Below are positions 1 to 11,700 of a stretch of DNA of 64,000 bases, piece by piece; position 1 is the stretch's first letter, and every line of letters starts with the position of its first letter. A program made the position numbers and the translations under genes. The notes under the pieces were generated by a model that saw only the letters and a list, made by a program, of their open reading frames with translations, made no database searches and was not told where the DNA came from. Origin of the DNA: Epinephelus fuscoguttatus (lineage: Eukaryota; Chordata; Actinopteri; Perciformes; Serranidae); NCBI RefSeq assembly GCF_011397635.1, contig NC_064754.1, positions 29,740,543-29,804,542 of the forward strand, written 5' to 3'.

Positions 1-2552
1 ATAAGGCCATTCACCCTTTGCATTTTCACGTTTTCATGTTTTCATGTTGGGCACCACAGTTCTCCTACACACTTGGCACATGGGAGAAGTTTCAGTTGGT
101 TGCAGTCTGCACAAGATCCTACACTCTAGACCTTTAAGGCTTAATGTTACACACAATAAAAGGCATGACCGCTCTGAGTGGCAAGCTGTCCTCTATGCAC
201 ATGAGTTAGATCCACCTCTTGTTCCTCCACAGCTCCACCCTCTAGTCCAAATACGGTCAGTTCTGGCTCCAAAAATCCAAGCTGGTTACGGCTGAAATGC
301 CAAACTCAAGGCTCTAAGATGGGAGTCTACAAACCAATGGGTGTCATGACGGTGTCTATAGTTACCGGTAATGATAACATAACAATGAGCTTAAAGATGC
401 TAAACATAGTCTAGAGTCTCATGGTGGTGCTAGAGGAAAAGACAGGGCATCATCAAAGTCAATGGGATACGTCCTCCAGGGTTCATCACCATCTCTAACA
501 AATGTCATGGGAATCCATCCAACATTTGCTGATTTATCTCACTCTGGACCAAAGCAGTGTACCAACCACAAAACGCCATAGGGCCACTCTGCTAGAGTGT
601 TGTGTGCCAAGTGTGTTTCAGATTTTGATTTGGTCAGATTTATCCTATCTAGTCTATCCAAGGTAAACAGCAGCCTCTGCTAGACCCCCATGATCTCTCT
701 GTGACCCCTGTGACCTCTGACAACTATGTGCTTTGGCTCCTGGCAGGTTCAGTTTGTTCGCAGCTGCAGAGACAAAGTTCAGCTCTCAGGCCATTAATGA
801 TGAAGGATTTCTACTTTGGCAACAAACTAACCATGGCCGCTACGAAACAACAGGCTTGTTTCAATAATGAAACTTCAATAATGTAAGATCCAGCAAATTA
901 GGGACTAGTGGAGAAACACTACTGAAAAATGTCGCCCCGCAGAGTAAAACAAATCACCTAAAGTCAGTAGACTGAAGTTAAAAATGGCTTTGGCGTCGCT
1001 CTCGTGCCTTTGTTGCGGCACACACTCATCTTGAGAAGTTGTTTGGATGGCAAATGTGGTGGTTAATTAGCTTGAGAAATCTTGTGTGCATCCAGCCTGA
1101 GGGCAAAGCAGAGAATGAAAGAGGCTGTTCTGAGACAGCCAGCCCTCTGTAAACTCTTATGTAAGGCAGAATCTGCATCCTGTTTCTCTCGGCTACATTA
1201 TTGATGCAGGCTTCTGTTACCACGCTGAGTGTGTTTGTGTGCGTACGTGCCCGTGATCGTGTACACCTGTAAGTCGCTACCTCTTGCTGAACGGTCTCTC
1301 ACCTCTGCTGCTCTGTAGAAAGGGTGGTCTCCTCCAGCTGAGGTCTTGTCACTTTCTCTCCTCTCCTTTCCACCTCTCTGCATGCTCTCTTGCTCTTTCT
1401 TCACCTCCTTTCTTTTCCCCGCTTGTATTAATGCAAGTCCCCTTCCTCCTCCTCCTCCTTCTCCTCTTTCTCTCTCAGGCCTTCATTTCTCACTAACAGA
1501 TGTTCTCGACACCATGTGGGAGGGCATTCCTCTTCTCTGCTCTGAAAGCGTAAGAAAAAGAAGACTTACTTCAAGTAAAAAAAAAAATCAAACAAGTACA
1601 ACAGCAACACAACTCCCCAACAGTCTCATAGAAATGCTTGTGTGTCCTGCTTCACCCTGCAGAGATGGTGTCAAGTTAAAGATCAGAGTGCTTTTGCCTT
1701 TTTATAACATGCTGCCCCCAGCGTTACACAATATCTGAAAGGTCAAAGAAGTGCATGCATATACGTGCACGCAAACATTGCATGACTGAGCAGCCAAGAC
1801 GACTGGGAGTCATATAGAAAAACGCTCACACATATGCACGCAGTAGCAGCGAGTGTGAGGGAGGCAGAGGGAGAAAAGCATATACCTGACTCCTCAGACC
1901 TCATGGGTTCTTTAAAAATTCAAACATGCCAAAAGAGCACCGTGGGAGTCCTCCTGCAGGTCAAGAGTGAGGGAGGGATGAGAGGCAGAGGGGAGGAGGG
2001 GAGTGATTCAGAGAGAGAGAGGAGTGAGAGGCATGAAAGAAAAATAAGAGAGAAAGATGTTTTTATTTCTTTACTCTTCTTCCTTTCCCCCCCCTCAAGA
2101 ATGAGAGTAAAGTCTGGCACTCTGTAGCGCTTAAGGGAATTAGGAAAAATGTCTGTTTATGAGTGAACGAGTGCGTTTTACATTTCCAACCAAAAACAGC
2201 CTGGAAAAAAGGGGACAGTAGATGGAGAGTGGGTTAAATGAGTGTGTGTGTCTGAGTGTGTGGGGCCATGTACTGACACGGTGGCTGGATGCTGCAGTAA
2301 GGTGACCCACTTACACAGAACTCCCCCCCTCTCCTGAACACACACACACTTACACATGCCTCTGCACGCTCCTGAACACACTCACACCTCACCCGCTGGA
2401 GACTGGAGGATGCTTTGGCCCCATTTCAGACAGTAATGTGTTTCAAGAGTTGTGGGAGACGAGGCGGGAGGTGGTGTGTGTGTGCGGCGGGGGTGAAGAG
2501 AGATGTAGCAACAGTACAGAAGAAGATGTGGGATTAAGGGATAAAGCAAAGG

Positions 2553-2577
2553 ACACACACACACACACACACACACA
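2553..2577. repeat. (CA)n microsatellite
   Basis: Uninterrupted CA dinucleotide run of about 12 units in intergenic DNA. Confidence 0.95.
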
Positions 2578-3586
2578 AAAGACCAGATAGAGGTCACTGA
2601 GCAGATGTACTGTAGGTAAGACGTATATAGAACCAGGTGGCCTTGTGCATCAAAATAAATGAGCGGGGAATATGTGGTACCTTGTTAAAGTGTGCGTCTG
2701 TGCGCATATTTCACTCCCCAAATAATCTAGTACAGCCATTGACTCTGTGTACCACCATGACATTCAACAGAAAGGTCAACTCCTCGCTGGTATGCAGGAG
2801 ATAACAGGCCAGACACATCCGTAGTCCTCCACAGACAAACAGCGAGGTGATACAAGATAACGCCACACAAATGAAGAGGTGATGAACCCGAGTTCATTAT
2901 GCACCCAGTTCATTCAGGTATGAATATCTGATTGGCATCCATTGCAGACAGGTTGCTCGTTGGGAGCAATCAGCTCACTGGGAATTAACTCATTCACAAC
3001 TTTGGAGGGCTAATCGGAAAGAGAGCAAAGAGTGAGCAGAAGTCAATGGGAGATGTGTAATATCGCCATCTAGTGGAGACAATAGACCACAACAGATTTA
3101 TCTACATGATTACCACTTAACCAACAGGGAGCTACAGTAAAGAGGGAATTTGAAAATATATTAAAGTCTACACAGGAAGGCAACACAGGCACTCCAGAAA
3201 TATATAAATGAGGGAGGAAGCTGTTATTACAGTGGCTGAATCATTAAACGAACCAACATGTTTTGACTACTGTAGGTCTTTATCGGGGCTTTTCAAAAAC
3301 AGAGGACAACGGTGTGGTCTCACCTATACAGTAGCACAAACCAATGGGAGGCAATCACATGACTGAGATATAAATATGACAGGTGAAACAAATTAAAAAC
3401 ACAAAATAATGTGAGATGAGAATACACAGAGAAGAATAATGTCATGTCCATGTGTAGAAGTTTTTTTTCTACGTAAGCCGTACTAAGAGACACCTAAGGG
3501 ACCGCCTCGTCTCCCATATATTTAAGTCTGTCATCACGCAGTATCTCTTAATTGCTGTACATCGTGACAACAGCATAACAGCAGAG

Positions 3587-3588
<2 letters not shown>

Positions 3589-3622
<34 letters not shown>
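3589..3622. repeat. (CA)n microsatellite
   Basis: Uninterrupted CA run of about 16 units, intergenic and likely polymorphic. Confidence 0.95.
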
Positions 3623-3624
<2 letters not shown>

Positions 3625-4061
3625 GAAATGAAAAAAAAAGCATGAAGCATGACAGGTCCACTACACATTGCGATCTTCTGCTCTGAGATGTGCACAACAA
3701 CTGTCAACTACAACTATAACTTTGTCTTCTGGTGGGTTTCCCCTGACATGCCTTCACAGTAAATACTCTTATGTGACAGCTCTCCTTAAACATGCTGCTC
3801 CTGGGACATTTCAACAACAGTTCAGACCCTTAACTAGAGAAGTAAATAGTTAAAGTAGTGATACCACATTGTAGACATGCTCTGTAACTCACAAGTGAAA
3901 GTCCTGCATTCAAAAAGGTCAAATGGCAAAATATACTTAAGGTATAAAACATAGGCACAGATATCGGGGGGAAGCAGGGGACACTTTCCCCTAAACATCA
4001 AGAACATGTGCATTTAAGAAGAAGCAATATGCATGGTTGAAGGAAGTAAGTATGATGACAT

Positions 4062-4165
4062 TTTCACCATAAACTGATGCAGAAAAGGCACAAACCAGTG
4101 CATAAAAATTCACTAGAACACAGGAAATTAAGTGTTTGATGCTCAAAATGTCTTGGAGGAGAAAC
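4062..4165 (+). repeat. Dispersed repeat, copy A
   Basis: This stretch resembles 18243-18335 over about 100 bases. Shared landmarks are CACCATAAA-TGATG-AGAAAAG, GTGCATAAA and GTGTTTGATGCTCAAA. Both copies are preceded by a tract reading like GGGGACA followed by C-rich sequence. No terminal repeats or open frame are visible, so the family is unknown. The two copies are well diverged, which suggests an old insertion. Confidence 0.6.
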
Positions 4166-4461
4166 CCCAGACCCACCACTTAACAAATGTCCCACCAAAT
4201 AATGAAAAAAAAAACTACGCTCTTGGTATTAAAGTACAAGTACTCATCATGCAAAATGGTCCATTTCAGCATAATGTATGTTATTGGATTTAATTATTTA
4301 TGCATTAATGTGTTCATCACCTCCGTGTTGCAGCTGGTAACGGTGGAGCTAATTTGATTACTTTATATACTGCTGGGTAGCTTGTAGATTAATAAAGTTT
4401 TAATTTGTCTTTAATTTATACTAATACAATATCCCGAAGTTTCCCCCATTTTTCCCCCAGT

Positions 4462-4605
4462 TAAAGGGTTTTTTGGGGGAGTTTTCCCTATCCGCTGTGA
4501 GGGTCCAAAGGACAGAGGGATGTCATATGCTGTAAAGCCCTCAGAGGCAAATTGTGATTTGTGATATTGGGCTTTATAAATAAAACTGAAATTGAAACTG
4601 AAATA
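4462..4605 (-). repeat. Dispersed teleost repeat, reverse copy
   Basis: This is the reverse complement of the repeat at 9745-9965. Shared landmarks are the runs meaning 'TTTATAAAGCCCA-TATCACAAATCACAA' and 'CCTCAGAGGGCTTTACAGCATA' when read on the minus strand. The sequence is very common between genes in spiny-rayed fish. It shows no protein and no clear terminal repeats, so I leave its class open. Confidence 0.75.
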
Positions 4606-5294
4606 TAATTTACTTGTTGATTAGATGCAGTTTTATCAACCAGAATCTGCACAGTAACTGGTAACTAATCTAAAGTCAATCAAATAAGTATTGGAGAGTT
4701 GAACATTTCCCTCTGAAATCTAGTGAAGTTGACGTATAAAGTAGCAAAAAGTTTAACATAATCTAGAAGTACCTCAAAATTTTACTTAAGTGCAAAATTT
4801 GAGTAAAGGCATTTAGTTACTTTCCAACACTGTTGAACAAAACATCCACGTACAGCACTGCTACACGCTCACACTGGGTTGAGGTTAGTCATGTTTCTAA
4901 ATTAATTGCAGAAAATGGCAGGTGTGAAAGAAAACAAAAATGAAATTTCATCCAAAAATGGTTGCATCATGGGAGTGCATCCCACTTAAAAGAGTTAAGT
5001 TTGTACACATTATGGCTCCTCTCTCACGGTGACAGAAGAGCCAGAGCTTCTAAGCTTGGACCCAAAGAGTCAGGATCTGTCTGTGGAGTTCTGCAGTGCC
5101 CTAAAACTGAGACCAGACTGGGACCTTTTTGTTTTTACAAAATTCTGACTCAATGGAAGTGCACCAAATTGCCAAAGGGCTTTTAGAATGAATCAGATAT
5201 TTTGGAAAATACATTTTTTCACCTTCTTGCTAAGAGTTAGATAAGAAGATTCATACCACTATTGTATCTGTCTGATTAATGTGAAGGTGGAGCC

Positions 5295-5510
5295 AGCAGT
5301 CAGTTAGTTTAGCTGAGCATAAAGACCATAAACAGGGGTAAAAATCTAGCCTGGCTCTGTCTGAATGAACAAAATCTACCTACCAGCATCTGTAAAACTC
5401 AAGCGAGCAATAATGTGTGAAATAATGGCTTTTAGAAGTACTGGTAGCAGATTTTGTGACATTTGGACAGAGCCAGGCTCGCTGTTTCTACAGGGACCAG
5501 AGGGAACAAT
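5295..5510. repeat. Degenerate fold-back repeat
   Basis: The left half contains AGCCTGGCTCTGTC and the right half contains its complement GACAGAGCCAGGCT. Between them lies a spacer resembling a repeat widespread in teleosts (AAAATCTACCTACCAGCA). The arms have diverged outside this core. It looks like an old non-autonomous DNA element able to form a stem. Confidence 0.65.
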
Positions 5511-7110
5511 CATCAAATAAAGGAGAATTTAAATGGAGATATTTTTTTGTGCTAGATTTTATTTCACACCATCAGAAGTTTTAACAGCTACTGCTCAGCC
5601 TCGCCTGGTTAAGGTGTGGCTGGAGGTGTCGTGTGAGGTGAAAAACACGATGTCAGTTGGTTAGAGTGGACTGGTACGACCAGATTCATTAAAAGACAAA
5701 CACTCCAGCTCCTGTACAAGTGATTAACAGTATGGTGGAACAACCTCAACATCACCGCACAATTGGAAACAGGGTAGTGTAATGGGTACTACAGTATGTG
5801 ATGAGAGGAAAACACTTGGCTGCTGTACTGAATATGTAAATGTAATCAACCATCCACAGACCATCATATGATCTGTCAGTGGAGCATGAGCTTTGAGGCT
5901 GCTGTGGGTCTTCATCAATGGAAACCACAGGGGAATATACTGCTTTAGACAGCCGTGGTTATTATTCAGACATTTAGAATAAGTATTCATCATATATCAG
6001 GTAGCACAGTGTGGAGCAGTGCAGGGTGAAGTGGAAACAAAAAGGAGATTTATAAGGAAATAGAACTGGTTCTGATTCATGTGACTGCGAATACAAGGCC
6101 TCAGCATGACGGTAAGTCATGTGAACACCAGCGATTCAAATGTATTCAATCATAATGATTTAGTGCGCAGGACGAATGCTTTCTGAGGCCTGAACATTTT
6201 AATTAATGCAAAGACTCTAAACCCGGACCGCTGTAGGAGCCATTTGAAGCGAAACGGGGTGGTAACACTGTTGTTAGGCCCTGACAGCAAAGCCACGTCA
6301 AGGTGGAGGGTGTGTACACACATTAATCAGCAGAGTCAACACATCAATATTGCACTGTCTGAACATGCAGATAATCTGTGTTTGTTCTGGTGATGAGGCA
6401 GGCCACAGGAAGCAGATCCACTCTTTGCTTTGCTATATGACACCACTCCACGCATTGATTCTACTAATGCTAGTTATTATTATGTCTACCGTGCTTTGAT
6501 ACTGATGTTGGATGCACTGATGATTCCAGGATGTTCTCAGCGATTACAACATGGAAAATAACAGAGCACTTGGGGTGAATTTAACAGCTTTACAGAGTGG
6601 TCTTTCCAATTTCAGGACAACTCCCAGTTACACTATTAGCGCTCTCTCTATTAAAGCCTCCAGTCATAAAGGGGAAAAACAGATCCAAACTAAGCATTAA
6701 TTTTACAATGTGTGAGGCAGCCTGGGCAGTATGAACATACTAATTTTGCTGAGACGCTTCATTTTTAATGAATAAAAACACATAAATAACATGATGCCTT
6801 TGGCCTACTTCTTTTAACTGCCTCTGCTTTATTAATTGGTGACTGTTTTAAATCACAGGGTGGGACTTGAGTCATATAACTTGGACTCAGGTTAGACTTG
6901 AGTCACACATTTAATGACTTGAGACTCGACATAATCTGTAACACCAATAACTCTTGACTTCACTTGATATTTGATATCTTCGTCGAAGCCCAAAGATGAA
7001 AAAGTATGTTTTTAAAAAAGTGTGCCATGAATCAATTAATTTCTCTTTATTTCCTGAGTCAACTAATGTTAACGTTATTCATTCCCAGCAAGTCAACATT
7101 TAATTCCACA

Positions 7111-7133
7111 GACAGGCAGGCAAGCAGGCAGGC

Positions 7134-7170
<37 letters not shown>
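7111..7170. repeat. (GGCA)n then (GATA)n microsatellite
   Basis: A short GGCA run passes directly into about nine GATA units. It abuts the truncated SINE-like copy that follows. Confidence 0.95.
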
Positions 7171-7179
7171 CTTAGTCAC

Positions 7180-7390
7180 CCCGTGTCAGCGTGGGTTTTC
7201 TCCGGGTACTCCGGCTTCCTCCCACAGTCCAAAGACATGCAGGTTAATTGGTGACTCTAAATTGCCCGTAGGTGTGAATGTGAGTGTGAATGGTTGTCTT
7301 TCTCTATGTGTCAGCCCTGTGATAGTCTGGTGACCTGCCCCCCCGTGACCCCGAATAGGATAAGCGGTTGCGAAAAAAGATGGATGGAAA
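7180..7390 (+). mobile_element. 5'-truncated SINE-like repeat
   Basis: The body matches the more complete copies at 54959-55250 and 46086-46881. Landmarks are GTGGGTTTTCTCC, CTCCGGCTTCCTCCCACAGT, ACATGCAGGTTAA-TGGTGACTCTAAA and GTCAGCCCTGTGATAGTCTG. The tRNA-like head present in the other copies is missing. It ends in an A-rich GGATGGAAAAA tail, which supports retroposition. A GATA microsatellite lies at its 5' edge. Confidence 0.8.
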
Positions 7391-8104
7391 AACACACAGC
7401 ATTGAAATGATAGTCTCATCCCAGGACTACTACAGATAGCTGTAACTACATTAGATATGCGTATAGTGCAAGCTTAGGTAATTGACTGTGCAGGTATTGC
7501 AATGCAAGGTGATTAAATCAAAGCATAAAAGCCGTACAGAAGAATTTAATACTTTGTTATGGGTAATATGAATGCAATTTAAGAAAAATATATGTACAAT
7601 TCTTTTCCTTTTTTTTGTTGAAGGTGCTTAAAAGTAAAAAAGTAAAGACTATTAAATAAGGAATGCTGGAAAAATAAAAAAAGCACAGAAGATATGAAAT
7701 GCTAACGGAGGGTGAATATCTAAATAGATCCAAATGCTGATGATCCACTTTGAACCAATCTGACAGCAGCCAGTCAAGTTACAGGAGAGAAGCTGAAAAA
7801 TTAATGTTAGTTACTGAGCACAAGTTGGAAAAAAATATATTACAGATAATTTTTTTCCTGCACAAAAACTACATGGTGGTGAACAAAAAACTAGTTGTAG
7901 GCCAAAACTACAGATGGAGATGAAACGACTTCCAACAACTTGTATAAACAAATATAAACAAATTTTAAACAGTGCTGATGAGTTTAGTTCATATTTATTA
8001 CCCTGTTTCCTGTCTTTTTTCATATGTATATGTTTTTTATATTGTATTTATTATATCGCATGTGTTTGGTATGCTATGGACCTTTCTCTGTGTCCTTAAT
8101 GAAG

Positions 8105-8105
<1 letters not shown>

Positions 8106-8136
<31 letters not shown>
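8106..8136. repeat. (ATT)n microsatellite
   Basis: About ten ATT units in intergenic DNA. Confidence 0.95.
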
Positions 8137-8689
8137 GTCTCTGAATCGAGATTTAAGAGCAAATACTTCAGACTTGTGACTCGCAAAAAATGACTTGGTC
8201 CCACCTCTGGTATTTAGGGTCTTTGCTGCCGCCTGTCGGGTATCTGTCATATTGGCACTTGGACGCAAGATGTCGCTTTTGAGTAATAAATAAATAAAAA
8301 AATGTTTTTAAAAATACTGTATTAAATGTTCTCTTTGCAATAATTCTGATTTATATGACTAAATTGACGCCATTAATGTGATGTGAAAGTAGCTGAAACG
8401 TTAGTTACATGAGGTATTTGTAACAGATGTGAACAGTAGTCCCCTTTATCAGACTACTGATATTATCCACCAAATTTAACAATTACTTTACACAGAAGCA
8501 AAGTTAACCTATTACTTTCTTAGTCTTTAAAGCAAAATAAAACCCGTAATTCGTTTTTAAGCGGAAACTAATTGATAATTAATGAAGAACCTACCAGAAA
8601 CATACAGCTGACCTTGGGTCTGTTCTCTACCCTGCTCCTGGCTCTCACTTATGGACTAAATGGCGTCAATCTGATCCCAGGTCGGTTCT

Positions 8690-8770
8690 CTTTTCGCGCC
8701 TCCACGCGGGCACCACGTGTCTCTCTCCGGCCTGCCAGTGGACCATGTGGAGCAGCAAGATGGCGGCGCG
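8690..8770 (+). promoter_or_regulatory. PPRC1 proximal promoter and start region
   Basis: A CACGTG E-box lies at 8714-8719, within a G+C-rich, CpG-containing patch (CGCGCC, ACGCGGG) just upstream of the first ATG. A perfect AAGATGGCGGC, the consensus core bound by YY1, sits at 8757-8767 and overlaps a second in-frame ATG at 8760. The motifs are seen in the sequence; their function here is inferred from their position and from known YY1 sites at transcript starts of housekeeping genes. Confidence 0.5.
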
Positions 8771-11700
8771 GTGGAGGGGGAAAGACGGGGATTTAAATGC
8801 CGGCAACAGTCCCTTTCTGGCCAGCAGCACCCCACACGAGGTACTGGTTTACTCATTTTAGCTGGGTGACATCAGAGTGGCTGCACGTGAGCGGGCATCG
8901 GTGTTTGAATAATAGGTGTTTCACCGGTGCGCGAGGCCACATGCGCGCATAGCGACACGTGGCTTGTAGTACTACTGAGATAGTGACCAGGGAGTTGGCT
9001 CAGCTGGTCGATTAATCTGCTTTTTGACTCGTGTAGCGACGGAGACAGTTTAATGCCACGTTAGTTCATGTCATTACCGTATCAAACACGTTAACGACAG
9101 TTCACACCGGGGAGTATTGACGGGTGAAATCTGACAGGAACACCGGTTCATTTCCTCTGAAGTACATGATGTTCAGATAAGGCTGCACCCTCAGCACTCT
9201 GCTGCTCAATACACTGTACCCCGTACTTATTTTTTATTCCGCAATACTTTGCATTTACTTTGCTGTTTAAAGCTAAATTTAAAGTTGTGTCCATTTACTA
9301 ACAGTGATAAACTACTCTACTGTCAGTTGAGAGCAGATAAATGCCTTGTTACAGTAGCACAGGCCCTGAGAGCTCCCATTCATACTTATGATGTGTCCTG
9401 CCTCTGGGGCCACTTGTCCCCTCAGTGTGCCTCCTACTTACTGGCACACCTCTGTCCTGATATGACTCTGTGAACCATTGCTCAGTGACATCATCCTTCT
9501 GCATGCATGAGTTGTACCACCAGTATAGTTTCATACTACACTACTGACTGCATGTTCAGATATCTCCAGCTGCTTTCAGTTTTGTAGAGCTGAAATGATC
9601 ACTGATCAAGGAATTAAATAAAGGACACAAAATGTATCTGTAATCATTTCGTTGTTTAGCTCTCTCTCTTTTGAGCAAATATGCCTGAAAATCACAGGTT
9701 CCAGCTTTTTAAATGTCTCCAGTGATAGTTATGATCTGCATTTTTCAATTCAGTTGAACTTCATTTTTATTTATAAAGCCCAGTATCACAAATCACAATT
9801 TGCCTCAGAGGGCTTTACAGCATACAACATCCCTCTGTCCTTAGGACACTCACATAAGGAAAATCTCCCCCCAAAAAAACCTATAACAGGGATAAAAATG
9901 GTAGGAACCTCAGGAAGAGCAACTGAGGAGGGATCCCTCTTCCAGGACGGACAGATGTGCAATAGATGACGCACATAACAGATCAACATAATAAATGTAC
10001 AGCATAAATTCTAGTAATAATATTATTATAATGATAATTACAGTAATTGTGGTACAATGTCTTGTAAGTATATATTAACATATGATAGTATATGTATGTG
10101 ACAGTAATAATCATATGTGTATAATAACAGTAGAAGTATGACTAATAATAACAGCAGCAGCAGGAGGCATCAGGCAGGACCACGGCAGCAGCACAACCAC
10201 GACACACTATCCAGGCGTAGCTGCGATATGAGTTAACCTGCGAGACAGTGTAGCGTGAATACTCAAATAATCGATTAATCAAGAAAGTCGTCATTAGGGT
10301 TTAAAATTTTCACAGTACAACAACTGCCTTAGAAAGTATGTGTGCCATATATGGTCTCACAATATTACACAATTTTTGTCATTATCAGTTAAAATGGCCC
10401 TTAAAGGAATGAAAACAGACTTTTCATCTGGGAAATACCAGAGGATCCACGCTACAATATTATCACTATACATAAGTCACAAATCAATATTATTGCGATT
10501 TTAAATATGTTGCGATATTCTGAATGCTGCCATAAAATATATTGTGATTTATTACCTGTTTTTTTAACTGTGAATTATGTCCCCAAAGAAAAAAAACATC
10601 TGTTTTATCTAATAAGATAAAGTTTTCAGTCTGTTCACCTCACTTTAAGCCATTTTTTGCAGCAGCAAGATGTATCTAGTGGACTGAAAAAGGAACTCAT
10701 TATATTACGCAAGTAGGCAATCTAAAGTATAATTTGTATATAATAAAAAATTGATACCTGGCACTGTGTAATGATATGATATTGCCACACAAAAATACCG
10801 TGACACTATGCTGTATCAATTTTCTCCCGATCTCTTGTGTCTTTTGGGTTGAATAAACACTTTACTATAATCGCAAGTTGAGACGTTTTTTAAAATTGAA
10901 GGGAAAAAAAGGTGACATCCTCCACCTGCTTTTTTTTCCCATAGAAAATACCATAGATAAGCAAATGTACACGGTATGATAACCAGTAATTGTTATGCTG
11001 TGGCATAGCGTGAAACCATTTTACCACTGCAGCCCTAGCCTTGAGTAGTCATTAGTTGCCGTGCAATAATTTAATCTTTTATTTGTTGAATGTAATTCTA
11101 ATAACATCAAGATCTCGCCCTAAAAATTCATTTATTGAGCTCACTTCTTTAGAAACATAAGTTAAACATCTGCTCTGCCTCCCTGTTTTTCCACTGCTGT
11201 GTCAGAATTGGCAGCTCTTCCTGTTTATGCTGAGAAAGTTAATTTGGAGCTTATTGTGTCCTGTGCCTCAGCTTCTGGTCCCACCCAGAGGAGGGAGCGT
11301 ATTATAAAATTGCCGGAGGTAGGAACAGACCAGACACACATGGGTGTGACATAATGTTTGTGTCTTTGTCTCTGCAGTTGGTCCTGAGTAGACGTGATGT
11401 AGACGGTGTGGAGATGGACGCACAGTCCTGCATGGATCACTCAATCCTGGCCATATTTGAAGACTCTGCTGTTGCGTCAGAGGTCAGATAAAGCACATCA
11501 TCACAGAACACAGTATCATAGAAGTTTAAAAGAACAAGAATGACACTCTCAACATGTTGGTGGAAAATAAATTTGCTAATAATGAATAAATCTCTCTTCA
11601 GGATAAGAGTGGAGCGGAGGAAGAGAGTGAGACGCTGCTGTCAGCCCTCACTGAGATGCTGGACAGTGTGGAGGATGATGATGATGTGACTCTGTCTCCC

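Larger units (their letters stand above)
1..8640. other. Gene-free intergenic stretch upstream of PPRC1
   Basis: I see no exon with paired splice sites and a recognisable protein here. Open frames are all under about 130 codons, and the longest (1346-1738 and 1834-2127) run through pyrimidine- or purine-rich low-complexity DNA. The stretch holds several microsatellites, one reverse copy of a dispersed repeat near 4.46-4.60 kb, a degenerate fold-back repeat near 5.3-5.5 kb, and a truncated SINE-like copy at 7.18-7.39 kb; these are listed separately. A distal enhancer or non-coding RNA could be present but cannot be seen by reading alone. Confidence 0.6.

Noticed and set aside
1346-2127. Consecutive open frames of 97-130 codons
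   Set aside because: Low-complexity CT- and GA-rich DNA with no splice context or family match.
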